Shown: piece by piece, positions 1 to 10,035 of the stretch | Layout: each line of letters opens with the position of its first letter | Position numbering within the stretch: the first letter of the stretch is position 1 | NCBI GenBank assembly: GCA_015478945.1 | Contig: JABUQX010078400.1 | Coordinates: 1-15,000 of the forward strand | Origin: Trachelipus rathkii | Taxonomy: Eukaryota; Arthropoda; Malacostraca; Isopoda; Trachelipodidae | Length of the DNA: 15,000 nt | Direction of reading: 5' to 3' | Program-made: the position numbers and the translations under genes | The notes under the pieces: model-generated | Seen by the model: the letters and a program-made list of their open reading frames with translations, nothing else | Databases searched by the model: none | Told to the model about the DNA's origin: nothing

Positions 1-240
1 GTATGTGAGAGAAGGAATGATGAGGCTAAGGAATGAGAAGGAGAGAATGATTTTGGATTATATGATGATTTAAGAGTGGATTATATGTTGTAGAGAGAAT
101 TGAGAGTTATGAGAGAGAGAGAGAGATGATAATGAGTTAATGATATGAATTTTTTTTGATGTAAGAGAGAGGTATATTGAGGGAGAGAAAGATGAGTTGA
201 GTGATTATGTTTAGGTAATGATTATGGAGTTTTGGAATGT
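1..240. repeat. C-depleted A/G/T low-complexity tract
   Basis: By direct count there is a single C in the first 240 bases, while G is abundant (22 G in the first 60 bases). Short GA runs occur, for example at about 112-126, mixed with ATG/TATG-like words. There is no fixed period. On the minus strand it would read as C/T/A-rich, which is the same style as the 3401-6590 block in opposite orientation. No gene is visible. Confidence 0.75.
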
Positions 241-717
241 AATATAATGGAAATAGGTGATATTGAATAAGGATGAAGAAATATCGGATTAAAATAAAAT
301 GAAAAAATACAAGAATAATAAAATTAGATAAAATAAAAAAAAAATAAAAAAAAAAAATATAAAAGAATATGGATAGGAAGGGTTATGCAGACGGAAAATA
401 AAAAAGATATGTTAGACTTCTTTGGTCTTTGATTTTCTTTCAATTCCTCGATTAAAAATTTTCTTCATATAAGGCAAAGGTAAAAAAAAAAATTCCCGCT
501 TTTTAAAAATTTAAATACTGGTGGACTATAGAATAAAAAAATTATTCCAAAGATCTCTAATGATCTCTGAGTAGTCATAAAGTAATAAGAATTATAAACC
601 ACTTCCTGCACCTTTCGATAAAATACTGAATTAAATTTTACTGGTGTAAAAACGTTATAAAATACGAACAATAGAAATAAATTATAGAATTTACGTTAAC
701 ACCGTTTAAAGTAATAA
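241..717. other. A-rich noncoding spacer
   Basis: AT-rich sequence with an A-rich stretch at about 296-365 (AAAAT-like words). A short minus-strand open stretch at 465-671 encodes only F/Y/K/I-rich low-complexity residues and is rejected as a gene. No repeat array, RNA gene or promoter is recognisable. Confidence 0.5.
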
Positions 718-1527
718 TCCGGACAAGCGAAACCAATTTTAGACTATCAGAGATTAAAAAATCAGCAAAATGGCTGGGTGGCAGAAAGGATTGGCAATGT
801 CATGACCGGCTCGTTTTGGCTCTCGCAATTTTTATCTATTGCCAAAGGGCTGACTGCAAGTCTACCCAATTCGGCGGATAGTAAAATCTCGCAAAAGATG
901 GATACTTGCGTCTCTTTTACAGACATAGATGAAAACGATAACGTATATTTCTTCATCCATACGCAAAAAGACTCGAACCTTATATTTTATCGAGAAATCG
1001 AAGATTAACTCCGAAAGATTATAGATGTCCATTTTATTGCACTACGCTCAGTCAAAGTAGGAAAAACATGCGAGCGCAATGTGAATGTTATCATAACCGG
1101 CAAAAGGGAATATTTTTCGAGGGATGCTTCAACATCTAACAAAGACAACAATTTTTTGCTGGAAAATATCCCGCATTTATGGATATAAAACTATCAGGAT
1201 AATTTTGAAAAAGTTACAGCATTTTAACGAAAGTGTCATTCTAAAAAGGAGGTTTCCCAATTTCTTTCCGCTAGGACAAATGGAGACGCATCTTCGTCGT
1301 TAATTTTTAAAAACAATAATGAAGTTCTCAACGGATCGACTGACTCGGAAGAGGATGAAATCGTGATTCCTTACGATTTAGAAACGAAAAATTATTGCGG
1401 ATTATACATATATGGGATGTGTGACCATATTTTCTGTATATTAGGATACTGACGCTGGCGCGAAGAAGAAGCAGAAGGGAAGAACGAGGACGATGGTGGA
1501 AACCTTCATTTCGAGATTAATTATGTA
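718..1527 (+). pseudogene. Broken open frame, product unknown; candidate decayed gene or retrocopy
   Basis: One plus-strand frame stays open from just after TAA at 715-717 to TAA at 1528-1530, broken only by stops at 1006 (TAA), 1186 (TAA), 1225 (TAA) and 1450 (TGA). The segments are 96, 59, 12, 74 and 25 codons, 266 sense codons in all. DNA this AT-rich would be expected to carry several times more stops. The island is visibly more GC-rich than its flanks and the residues are mixed, unlike the low-complexity ORFs elsewhere. Visible features are a hydrophobic stretch (GSFWLSQFLSIAKGL), an alternating segment (FTDIDENDNVYFFIH), a basic/hydrophobic segment (NVNVIITGKREYF) and two acidic patches (STDSEEDE; WREEEAEGKNEDDGG). 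I do not recognise the product. The alternating segment faintly recalls the start of a Tudor module, or of a pyridoxamine-phosphate-oxidase-like barrel; neither is supported by key residues. Another open stretch at 1536-1733 in a different frame could be a frameshifted tail. There is no clear ATG start. Confidence 0.4.
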
Positions 1528-2040
1528 TAACATTTTTGGGCTTCTCGGGGTCCCTATCGTTAATTGTTAATATTTCGCTTTTACGTGGCAACACAGTTGG
1601 ACGAGAAGACGGGTACACAAACTTACTCAATACGCCAAAGCATATCATTTCTCGGAGAATTAGCAAATACGATGAGTCAAAAAAAGTATTCCTAATTTTA
1701 AATTTTGTTTATATAGATAATAAGATATTTTAAAAAAAAAATGAGTGAAAAACTATCAAGTAATAAGAATAGATAAACATATAGTTTAGAGTTCAATATA
1801 AAAGAATCTAAATTTTATTTGTTGTCATTTCATTGTCGTCAAAAATTTATAAATATAAATAAATAAATAAGATAAAAATAAAGTAAATAAATGAAAATAA
1901 ATAAATAAATAAAATGAATCAATTAATATATATATGATATTTCCACTTTTTATTACCCAAAATGTCTTGAGGTTTTGAACATATGTTTTGAGCTGTAAAA
2001 TTTTGTATATAATTTGTTATTGCTTTTTCTATCTAAAAAT
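1528..2040. other. AT-rich spacer with imperfect AAAT tract
   Basis: After the open frame the sequence becomes A/T-rich. An imperfect AAAT/AAATA tract runs at about 1849-1916, followed by a short TA run at about 1925-1936. An open stretch at 1536-1733 contains ordinary-looking residues (GNTVGREDGYTNLLNTPKHI) and might be a frameshifted remnant of the preceding broken frame. Nothing else is identifiable. Confidence 0.45.
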
Positions 2041-2480
2041 TTACGAAAAGAAAAACACTTCGTAGATAAATAACGGTTGTATGTAAAGACATCCGAGAGA
2101 AGTAGCAGTTGATAGGAGGCAGGAGAGCGAGCACCAGAAACCAGAGAAAAAAGAGACAGTACAGAATTCGGTAATATACAGCTTACAGCAGAATTGTACA
2201 AGATGATAAAAGGAGACGAGGAAACAACAGTGAGGATGAGAGGCTGAACGTGATCGTGAGAGCCGTGAGAGACTGGCCACAGCTCCCGCGAGTTGCGCGC
2301 GGCAAACAGCGTTTCCTAGTACCAATATACAAGAGGGTGAAAGGAAAAGAGAAAGAAGATGTGTGTAAAGGAGGAAAAGATAGTTGTAAGAAAGCCCGAT
2401 AGACATATAGAAAGCAACGTTTGAAATAATAAAGCAACATATATAAAAATAAATGTTCTCGCTTCAATACGCGAAAGGAG
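2041..2480. other. Purine-rich noncoding segment
   Basis: The plus strand is rich in A and G (AGAGAG, GGAGGA, GAAAAG words), with a small GC-rich core at about 2270-2310 that contains GCGCGCGG. Overlapping minus-strand ORFs of 121, 102 and 82 codons span it. They are explained by composition: a pyrimidine-rich strand rarely spells TAA, TAG or TGA. Their translations are S/L/F/C-rich without domain character, so no gene is called. A gene-proximal regulatory role is possible but unproven. Confidence 0.45.
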
Positions 2481-2841
2481 GTTACAGACAAAGTAGGATT
2501 ACGATTTCATTTTAATATCCGAATGATTGAAGAGAACAGGAGGGTAAAATCCGTCTCACGAGAAATAATATTTTTTCTAAACGTCTGCAAGTGCCACGTC
2601 ATATGGCACTCAGGAGGCTTCTGCGGGAAGTTTAAAGCTGACATAATGCGAAATTATTTAAAAAAGATTATAAAAGAGAGATAGAGATGAGCATGAGCGG
2701 TAGCCATACGAAGTTACGATATAAAAAATAAGTAGCCAAGATGACGAAAAGTGCTTGGATACCTCCATCGAGTCTCACCGTGGCTGTTTATAATGAGAGA
2801 GAGAGAGAAGAATAGAGAACGTGTATGAATTTGCCTTTCAG
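2481..2841. other. Spacer with small hairpin and GA run
   Basis: Ordinary AT-rich sequence. It holds a perfect 7-bp inverted repeat (AGTGCCA / TGGCACT, 2590-2610, 7-base loop) and a short GA dinucleotide run at about 2794-2811. The segment ends in a pyrimidine stretch and AG (TTTGCCTTTCAG, about 2830-2841) that could act as a splice acceptor. Confidence 0.4.
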
Positions 2842-3009
2842 CGCCTAAATAGAAGAGACCAATTTATATTGAAAACCGACCAACTGGCTGACCCTTGTTC
2901 GTGTCGGTGTAGTAAGAAATACCAATTAATTGGAATTCGCATTTTTCTTAGGAAAGACATAAACTGGTTGGAGAGTAGTCGCTTTAGGCATATTTATAAT
3001 TCTTATCAG
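2842..3009 (+). other. Possible internal exon (weak)
   Basis: The stretch is bounded by an acceptor-like TTTGCCTTTCAG on the left and a near-consensus donor CAG|GTGAGA at 3009|3010 on the right. Between them are 168 bases, a multiple of three, open in one frame for 56 codons with mixed residues (start RLNRRDQF, a CSCRCS cluster, end HIYNSYQ). The family is unknown. The open frame extends on both sides of the proposed exon and no partner exon is visible, so it could easily be chance. Confidence 0.15.
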
Positions 3010-3400
3010 GTGAGATTGTTTTAATTTATTCATTTAAATTTATAAGAAGTGCAAAAATAACAAAAATTCATAGTATATATATGTCATTTGACCAAAACAA
3101 ATCTGCTCTTAAAAATAATATTTTGGAAAAAAGGTAAAAGATTGATTTCCTTATGATAAAACGATCAGAAATCTGAAATTCTGTAAGTAATTTGGAGGAG
3201 GTTAAGCGTTAAGCAGTGGTCAAAAGAAATATTCAATGAGAAGCTCCTCGGTTAGTGCGAATGAGTATTTTGTTGCTTCACGTATCGTTTTACTGATCTT
3301 GTTCATCATCTATCTCTATCATGTCCTCGAAAACTTAAATTATCTTCACAAGGTACATGAGAACTGACGAGCTTCACTGCTCCTGTCCGTCAATATTATC
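3010..3400. other. AT-rich spacer, nothing recognised
   Basis: Mixed AT-rich DNA without repeats, hairpins or long open frames. Composition shifts to C/T/A-rich from about 3400. Confidence 0.4.
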
Positions 3401-4088
3401 TATCATCTGCGTAATAATAACTATAATATACTCTCTTAATATCATTCTCTCTTCCCGTCTTACATATCTTTCATTATCTATATATATATATCATATAATC
3501 TATCATCAATCTCATCTCTAGTACTAGTCTTCGTTCACCTCTATTCATAGTATGTGAGTTCAGTTTATATAGCATTATGTTACGTTTATGCATCTTAATA
3601 ATATATTATATATTATCATATCCTTATGCGATGTCTCACTCTACCACCCCCATCACATCTAATTATCTAATTTACTCAATCTATCTATAATTCACTATAC
3701 ACACTTCTTACTCTAGCTGCTCTTACATATAGCATCTAACTACTATGCTATACATATATCATGACTCATGCATATACTACATATCAACTATATTACTCTA
3801 CTACATCAAACATATACAATACATCTACTATCTTATTATCACCATCTCCATATCACATATATCATCACTATACATCAAATATATATCTAATATCTATCTA
3901 CTCTCCATTCATACAATACATAACAATATATAACTATATACTATATATCTCTATCTTACTTCTCTCTCTCGTCTCCTTAATAATATATTAATATATTTAC
4001 TATTCACTCTCTATCTATACTATTACTACTCAATCGTATACTATATCATATATCTATTATCTATTCATATCTTATAATACTATCATAT
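3401..4088. repeat. G-depleted C/T/A low-complexity block, part 1
   Basis: Degenerate mix of TA, CT, CAT and ATC words with almost no G on the plus strand. By direct reading, no G occurs between 3771 and 3970 (200 bases), although C is common there. There is no fixed repeat period. Short plus-strand ORFs rich in Y, I, S, T and H (for example 3745-3933 and 3761-3991) are a by-product of G depletion and are not genes. Confidence 0.75.
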
Positions 4089-4325
4089 AGTGTAGTGCTG
4101 ATTTTTATTATAGTACAATGGGGTGGGTTATAGTAGTAGTTTATTTTTGGGTATATACTGCTGATTGATTTCAGTATTGAAGAGATGTGCTTCTATAGTG
4201 ATATAGGGTTGTGCGTTAATTATAAGTATTATATTTATACGGTGTGTATGGTATATCAGTAAGATTAATTGCTCTGGTGTTTGTACTAGCTTAGGTGGGG
4301 ATATGTATATCTACTATAGTGTTTT
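4089..4325. repeat. Segment of reversed skew: G/T-rich, C-poor
   Basis: At about 4089 the composition flips abruptly. GGGGTGGG, TAGTAGTAG and GGTGTGTATGG words appear and G outnumbers C roughly three to one by line counts, while both flanks are C-rich and G-poor. The sequence is not the reverse complement of an adjacent piece that I can recognise. It ends in a TA-rich transition at about 4326-4470. Confidence 0.6.
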
Positions 4326-5740
4326 ATTTTCACATATATATTTTATATATATACTCTATCTTATATATATAACTCTTTAATAATACTACTATGATATTAG
4401 CGTGTATCATTAGGAGAATTAGTATAATATATTTTATGAGATATATCTTTAATCATATATATCTCGTGGGTTCATTTTCGTCGCTAAACGTCTCTTCTCT
4501 CTATATATATATATATGTTATTATTACAGATCACACTTACTTTTAACATACTATATATATTAATATACATGTAATTATACTTCCGTGCACTTACAATCAC
4601 TATATCCATCATTATATACTATATATTATCCTGTATACTATACGCACTTATATACTGCTATCTTCCTTATACACCATAACTTCCATACTTATATTATTAT
4701 CACTTATACCTTCTTTCCTACTACCTACACGTTGCCACTTACTATCCTGTCACTTATTCTCTTCACATACACGTTTTATAGTAGTTACTGCACTATCCAC
4801 CTCATTCTTTATCATATTATACCTCTCCACCCTTTGACTCCTTCTTTATATACTTCACTGTTTTATATATATCACTGTCCCATCATTTCACTTATATACG
4901 CTTAATATCATGTTTTATAATAGCTACTTCACCACCTCTGCCACTCTACCGTCGCTTATCCTATATTCTCGTTATATCACTAATTTCGCCTCTTACCCCA
5001 CTCCTCCTCTTCGTATATCTATTTACTATATTATTCCTCACGCGGCTCGTACTCTTCTATTTCCTATACGATTGTAGGCTTATGGTTTATCTCCACCATA
5101 TCCATTATTCTCTGCTTGTTCTCACTCTCTTCTACCTTCATTGCTTACTACCTACCTCTTTCTATCACTTATACACTTCACTACAGACTTCACGAATCAC
5201 ATCACTATTTCTCACTTCTAATATATTATTGCCTTGTTTCTTATCTACGTATCATATCTCCATATCCTCCGCCGTTTGTAAATACTTTCGTCTGTATCGT
5301 TTTATCAGAGTGTCTACATACCAAACCTTACACTCACTTACTACCTCCCCCTCACACACTTATCACTTATATTATATACCCCTCTTTACAGACATACACA
5401 CACTCTCTCTATCTCTTCTCTATTATATATATATATACTTAAATTTTCTGTATATATGATATTTAATATATATACTATTTATTATATACTCTCTCACCTA
5501 TTAGTGATGTTACATTTACATACACGATCTCTTCTTGTACTTATATGAGTACTACCTTTTAAGATATACTAGTTTATTATACTATAGCTATCTATTTACG
5601 CTCTATATATATGTGACATCACATCACCACCTTCTCTACTATTACTATAAATATCGACCCTCATTATCCCATATATATATCTTTAACACACACACACTTT
5701 ATTATTATCACACAGACTAGTATTTATTATTATTTATTTC
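4326..5740. repeat. TA transition and G-depleted C/T/A block, part 2
   Basis: TA-rich sequence at 4326-4470 leads back into C/T/A-rich, G-poor low complexity. Long plus-strand open stretches at 4585-4905, 5082-5459, 5116-5442 and 5535-5720 overlap in different frames and encode mainly L, Y, H, T, S and I. Overlap in two frames plus skewed composition marks them as artefacts. Short TA runs occur at about 4503-4515 and 5425-5438. Confidence 0.7.
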
Positions 5741-6120
5741 TTACTAAAGTCTTTTTTGTAGGTTAATGAATTATTATATATTCTCCTTACTTTTATTTTC
5801 TATTTTCTCTGCTAACAATTGATACACACAGCCTTCTTTTGTTTTCCTTTAAATAAAAGGAAGCAATATTCAGTATAGGCTTACCATTTATTACTAATAT
5901 ATTAGTTCTCTTTGTCTCATACATTCTACTCTCACTACGTTACAAATCACTCTATACCCACCTGTCATATATACTATTATCTTATAAACTTGTACTACAC
6001 TGTGTTGCTCCGCCTGCTCTCTAGATGCACCTTCTATTAAGTCTTTGCAGTCACACTTATTTCTTGTCTACCATTTCTCTTCTCTTCCTTCTGCAGGTTC
6101 TGGCATAACTGGTTATCACT
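5741..6120. other. T-rich interval of more normal composition
   Basis: G returns to moderate levels. A perfect 7-bp inverted repeat, TTCCTTT / AAAGGAA with a 5-base loop, lies at 5844-5862. No gene or known repeat is recognised. It may be a unique-sequence island between two low-complexity blocks. Confidence 0.4.
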
Positions 6121-6590
6121 AGATATATTATTTTTCTTTATAATATATTATTATATATATACGTATACTACATATATATCTTACTAGATCTCTGTATACT
6201 TACTCTTATCATAAATATACTCTCATCACATACATATAGTATATATATCATAATCCTCTATGTATATCTATCTTACGTCTATCTCTATCTCTCATCTTAT
6301 ATGCTCACTACCACCCTATAATAGTAGTATAGATATATATACGTATTTATAGTATATGTATTCTTACTAATAGGACATCTTATTACTCTCTCTTCACATC
6401 ATAATTTTATATTATCGTATATTCTTCTATCACCTTAATAACTCTATTTCTACTAATACCTTACACTATCTCTTATACCCTCCACTTCACTCTTTTACAA
6501 TATATTGCACATATCACTATATTCCTCACTCTCACTATAATCATACACCCTATCCTGCTTATATACTATACCCTATCCCATACGTTTATA
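6121..6590. repeat. G-depleted C/T/A block, part 3
   Basis: Same style as 3401-4088: TA, CT, CAT and CTA words, few G, no period. It grades into nearly pure A+T after 6590. Confidence 0.65.
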
Positions 6591-6770
6591 TCATATTATA
6601 TTATATATAAATAATATACATATTTATTCAGATATTTATTAGAAAATATATATATATTAAGATATATAATATAATATAAATATATATATAATATATATAA
6701 GTAAATATGTATATATATCAGTATATATATAATATAATTATAAATAATTATATAAATTTCATTTTTTGAT
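6591..6770. repeat. Degenerate TA-rich tract
   Basis: Almost entirely A and T with TATATA runs interrupted by TAAT and ATTT words. The minus-strand open stretch 6596-6784, composed of I, Y, L and N, is a composition artefact. Confidence 0.75.
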
Positions 6771-7944
6771 TTTACCTCAGTCACTCAACAAACTCTTTCG
6801 ACCATGATAAATAAGGAAGTAGGAAGAAAATCATAAACGCTAAAGTTTCTAACATAAATGACAAATCTCATAAAATGATAAGATCAAATGGTAATATACT
6901 TGGCGTGCTTGATTTTCTGCATGACGTTAGAAAGTATTTAAATCAATATTAGTAGATACAATACCAAACAGCAGTTCATAAAAGTGGTTGATACATCAGG
7001 ACGGAGGCGGAACTTCAACATACAGGATCCAATCTCAGCACGTAGACAAACAATATCAGCTTTAGTAATAAAAGGCAAATAAATTAAACCCTATTCATAG
7101 TTTCATTAAATCATAACTTAGGGCACGTATTAGTTCAAACTTTCTTTCCAATGTTAGCATAAATAGCAAAAAAATAACACAAGTAAAAGGTTCAAATTCC
7201 AAAACATTCCACTAATTTAATTGGCTTTGCCAAAAAAATGTAAAGATATAAAGAATTCTAATTAATTAAAAGTAACGAAAATCACTTTTAAATTCTTTAA
7301 ATCATAACAAATCCTCTTTCTAAGACTGAGCTAATGCAATATTTCAAATTTGAAGATCAATATATTTTTAAATGAAATGTCACTTGTTCAAGGAAAATGC
7401 CAGTAATCGTATATAAAAAAAACTACAATCTTTCCAAAAAAGCTAAGTCTACGTTCTCCAACGCTCAGTCAACCGTTACTACAGAATTTAGAATTCTTGT
7501 AGACTCAAAAAATCCCAGACACAGCATCGATTTTATACACTCAGTCCATCGTAGCAGGCCTGTTGACTCTTTCCATAATTAGTAACAAAATCTTAAAAAC
7601 ATAATCATCAAGATCCAGCTCCCAGATTTGCCTCCCAAAAGCATAAGAAAAGATGATTGTCAAAAAAACATCCACATCAAAAAAAACAACTAAAGGAAAA
7701 AATAAACTTAACCTTTTTATGGCGTACTATAAACGGAACTTCCTTTTTCTTCTTTATTTTTCCACGATCGATCATCTCGTATCCTATCCTACGTGTTCAT
7801 TCTGGAACCATGTTCTTCAAAAACCTATTCCACAACGCCGGTAGTTGAGAATCTTGAAACAATCCTAATTTTATATTTCCTCGAAAAAATTTTTTTAAGA
7901 GAATATGAATATAATATGATCCGTTGTTAATTAGAAGAGTACAA
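6771..7944. other. AT-rich unique sequence, no gene recognised
   Basis: This is the most ordinary-looking long interval. Small plus-strand open stretches at 7397-7582 and 7653-7848 (two overlapping frames) have neither a good start context nor domain character. K/S/F-rich residues follow from A- and T-runs. A SINE-like patch at about 7153-7215 is listed separately. Confidence 0.45.
7153..7215 (+). mobile_element. Possible decayed tRNA-derived SINE fragment
   Basis: GTTAGCA near 7153 is followed after about 37 bases by GTTCAAATTCC (7190-7200), which fits an RNA polymerase III B box, and then by a CTTTGCC word at about 7225. From memory, tRNA-derived SINEs of cephalopods carry GTTAGCA, GTTCAAATTCC and CTTTGCC in this order. 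Here the spacings differ (shorter before and longer after the B box), so at best this is a heavily decayed copy. The element ends are not visible. Confidence 0.2.
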
Positions 7945-8820
7945 ATATACTGTATATTAAGTAATATATATAAAATACTATATATAATAATAAATATATA
8001 CTAATATAAATATTAATAATATAAATATTAATATAGTATATTATATATATTATTTAATATAATATATATAATAATATATTAATATAATTGATATATATGT
8101 ATATACTATATATAATAATAATAATTAATATAATGATATAATATATATTATATATATATAATAAATATATATAAGTAATACTATATATATATACACGAAT
8201 AATATATATATATATATATAATAATAATAAAATATAATAATATATTCTATATTATATAAATATTGTAGACTAATAGTATAGTATATGTATATATTAATGT
8301 GATTATATATAAGTATATATATATAATTAAATAAAAATTATATATATATATATCAATAATATATATAATAAATAATATATATATTATATATATAATAATA
8401 TAATAAATATATTATATATATAGTAAAATAATATAATATATAAATATATATATATATATATAATATAATAAATATAATGTAATTGAATACAGAAAATAAT
8501 AGTGGAAAAAAAGCAAATATATGGCAAGTTTACATTTAGTTAGTATGTATTAAAAAATAATTTATAAAAATATATATATAATATAATATATATAATATAT
8601 CTTTATATAAAAAAATATATTTATAGTAATTAAATATAATATAAAATATATATAAATACACGATATAAGATATTATATTGCATATACGTAAGATTATATA
8701 TAATGTATTTATATAATATAGTATTATAGATTATAATAATACTATGATTGTACGATAAATATATAGATAATTAAAATATAATTATATATATATATACGAA
8801 CGCTATATATATGAAGAAAT
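7945..8820. repeat. Nearly pure A+T tract (degenerate TA/TAA)
   Basis: About 870 bases of TATATA, AATAAT and ATATAA words with only scattered C or G, most densely A+T at about 7980-8480. A slightly more mixed patch at 8480-8560 interrupts it. There is no regular period. Many overlapping TA palindromes could extrude or melt easily. No ORF of interest. Confidence 0.8.
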
Positions 8821-9198
8821 ATCCGAAAATATCTATCAATTATAAAAGTTGAACAACAATCAATAATTAAAAGATATTACTGAATTAGTAACATCCCAAC
8901 CGAAGGAAATTATACTATAATTATTGAAAAAGAAAATAAATTTGGTCATGATTTTGTTTAGCATGATCTTTCACAACGGCGTTATTGTTATTATATAAAT
9001 CTCTCACGTACTTTCTATAATTGTCTTAGTTGTTTAATCGTATTTTTAAAGGAAAGAAAAGAGCTAATTTTCATAGTTAACAATTGTGAGATATATAATA
9101 TTATATATATAAGCATGATATGATCTGTATATATAATCATTTGTACGATATTCATATCTAGCATAGATCTGTTCTCTTAGATATTTCCTTTAATTTGT
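8821..9198. other. AT-rich spacer, nothing recognised
   Basis: Mixed AT-rich DNA with no open frame, array or known motif. A short TA run occurs near 9100. Confidence 0.4.
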
Positions 9199-9214
9199 GT
9201 GATAAATAAAAATA

Positions 9215-9262
9215 TAATTATATATATATATATATATATTATAATATATAAATATATAATAA
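9215..9262. repeat. TA microsatellite
   Basis: TATATA run with TAA interruptions immediately left of the hairpin element at 9295-9398. Confidence 0.8.
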
Positions 9263-9294
9263 TAATGGGAAAATTCTCGCAATCCCAAGTCATT

Positions 9295-9398
9295 CATACA
9301 TTTGTTCAGCCAAGCCGAGTGGCTGCTTGTATGGCTTCTAAGCCACGAGCCCATGCCACGATAAAGTCAGTCCGCGTCGGCTTGCGAACAAATGTATG
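9295..9398. mobile_element. 104-bp terminal-inverted-repeat hairpin element (MITE-like)
   Basis: The ends form a perfect 13-bp inverted repeat: CATACATTTGTTC (9295-9307) and GAACAAATGTATG (9386-9398). After a small asymmetric bulge the pairing resumes with CAAGCCGA (9311-9318) against TCGGCTTG (9378-9385), giving about 21 paired bases. Inside is a second small stem, GTGGCT (9319-9324) with AGCCAC (9341-9346). The segment is much more GC-rich than the TA microsatellites on both sides. Size and structure fit a small non-autonomous transposon or an expressed hairpin such as a microRNA precursor. No target-site duplication is clear. A GCCGAGTGGC word recalls a class II tRNA A box, but there is no B box or cloverleaf. 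Confidence 0.5.
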
Positions 9399-9412
9399 CA
9401 ACTAACACCGAC

Positions 9413-9510
9413 TATATATATATATATTATATATATAATAAGAAAATAATATAAATAATAAAAATATATATATATATATATATATAATAATAATATATAT
9501 ATAATAGTAA
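9413..9510. repeat. TA/TAA microsatellite
   Basis: TA runs, longest at about 9463-9484, with TAATAA interruptions. A short inverted repeat flanks it: ACACCGA (9405-9411) and TCGGTGT (9518-9524). This pair could be chance. Confidence 0.75.
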
Positions 9511-10035
9511 ATATTAATCGGTGTCCACCTAACCACTAACTTAATCATAACCAGACCCTAAAAGCTCGAAAAGAGATATTAACATGAGTACCATCGGTAC
9601 AATAAAAATATCCAAGTTGCCTATCTATCTAACAAAAGAAGTCAATCAGACATCCACAACCACATTGTAAATATACCTCTTTATACAGAATACCTGCAGA
9701 TAGACAATTAATCCCACACAACCACGCATATACCATCGCATTCGTAAACCTCTGGATGACTAATCCATAGTGTAAAGAAACACTTCACCCCAAGGCATAA
9801 AACCTATCAATAAATAAGAATCTACGAGCAATTTGTAACCTACATTTAAAAATGAAAATAATTTCTTACCAAAAAATTTGAAAACAATTATTATCATGTA
9901 ATATAGTGAAGATAATTATAAACAAGTAATAAAAGAAAGTTAGGCCAAGGCCAGGTGTTTTTTAAACTTTTTTAATATCTACGAAAACTCAATTAGGACT
10001 TAAATTTTTAGATAAAACGTAGGCATAGGATCTAG
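9511..10035. other. Unique AT-rich spacer
   Basis: C- and A-containing mixed sequence without a visible gene, array or element. It ends where the first recognisable minisatellite words begin at about 10036. Confidence 0.45.

Noticed and set aside
769..810. tRNA-SINE head suggested by GGGTGGCAGAAAGG
   Set aside because: No B box or SINE body follows, and the stretch sits inside the long open frame.
2041..2491. Overlapping minus-strand ORFs of 121 and 102 codons
   Set aside because: The plus strand is purine-rich, so the minus strand is pyrimidine-rich and naturally poor in stop codons. Translations lack domain character and overlap in different frames.
4585..5459. Plus-strand ORFs of 106-125 codons
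   Set aside because: They lie in G-depleted low-complexity DNA, overlap in two frames and encode almost only Y, H, L, T, S and I.
9305..9390. tRNA gene suggested by GCCGAGTGGC and CTTCTAA
   Set aside because: The anticodon stem does not pair around a seven-base loop, no B box follows, and the terminal inverted repeat explains the structure better.
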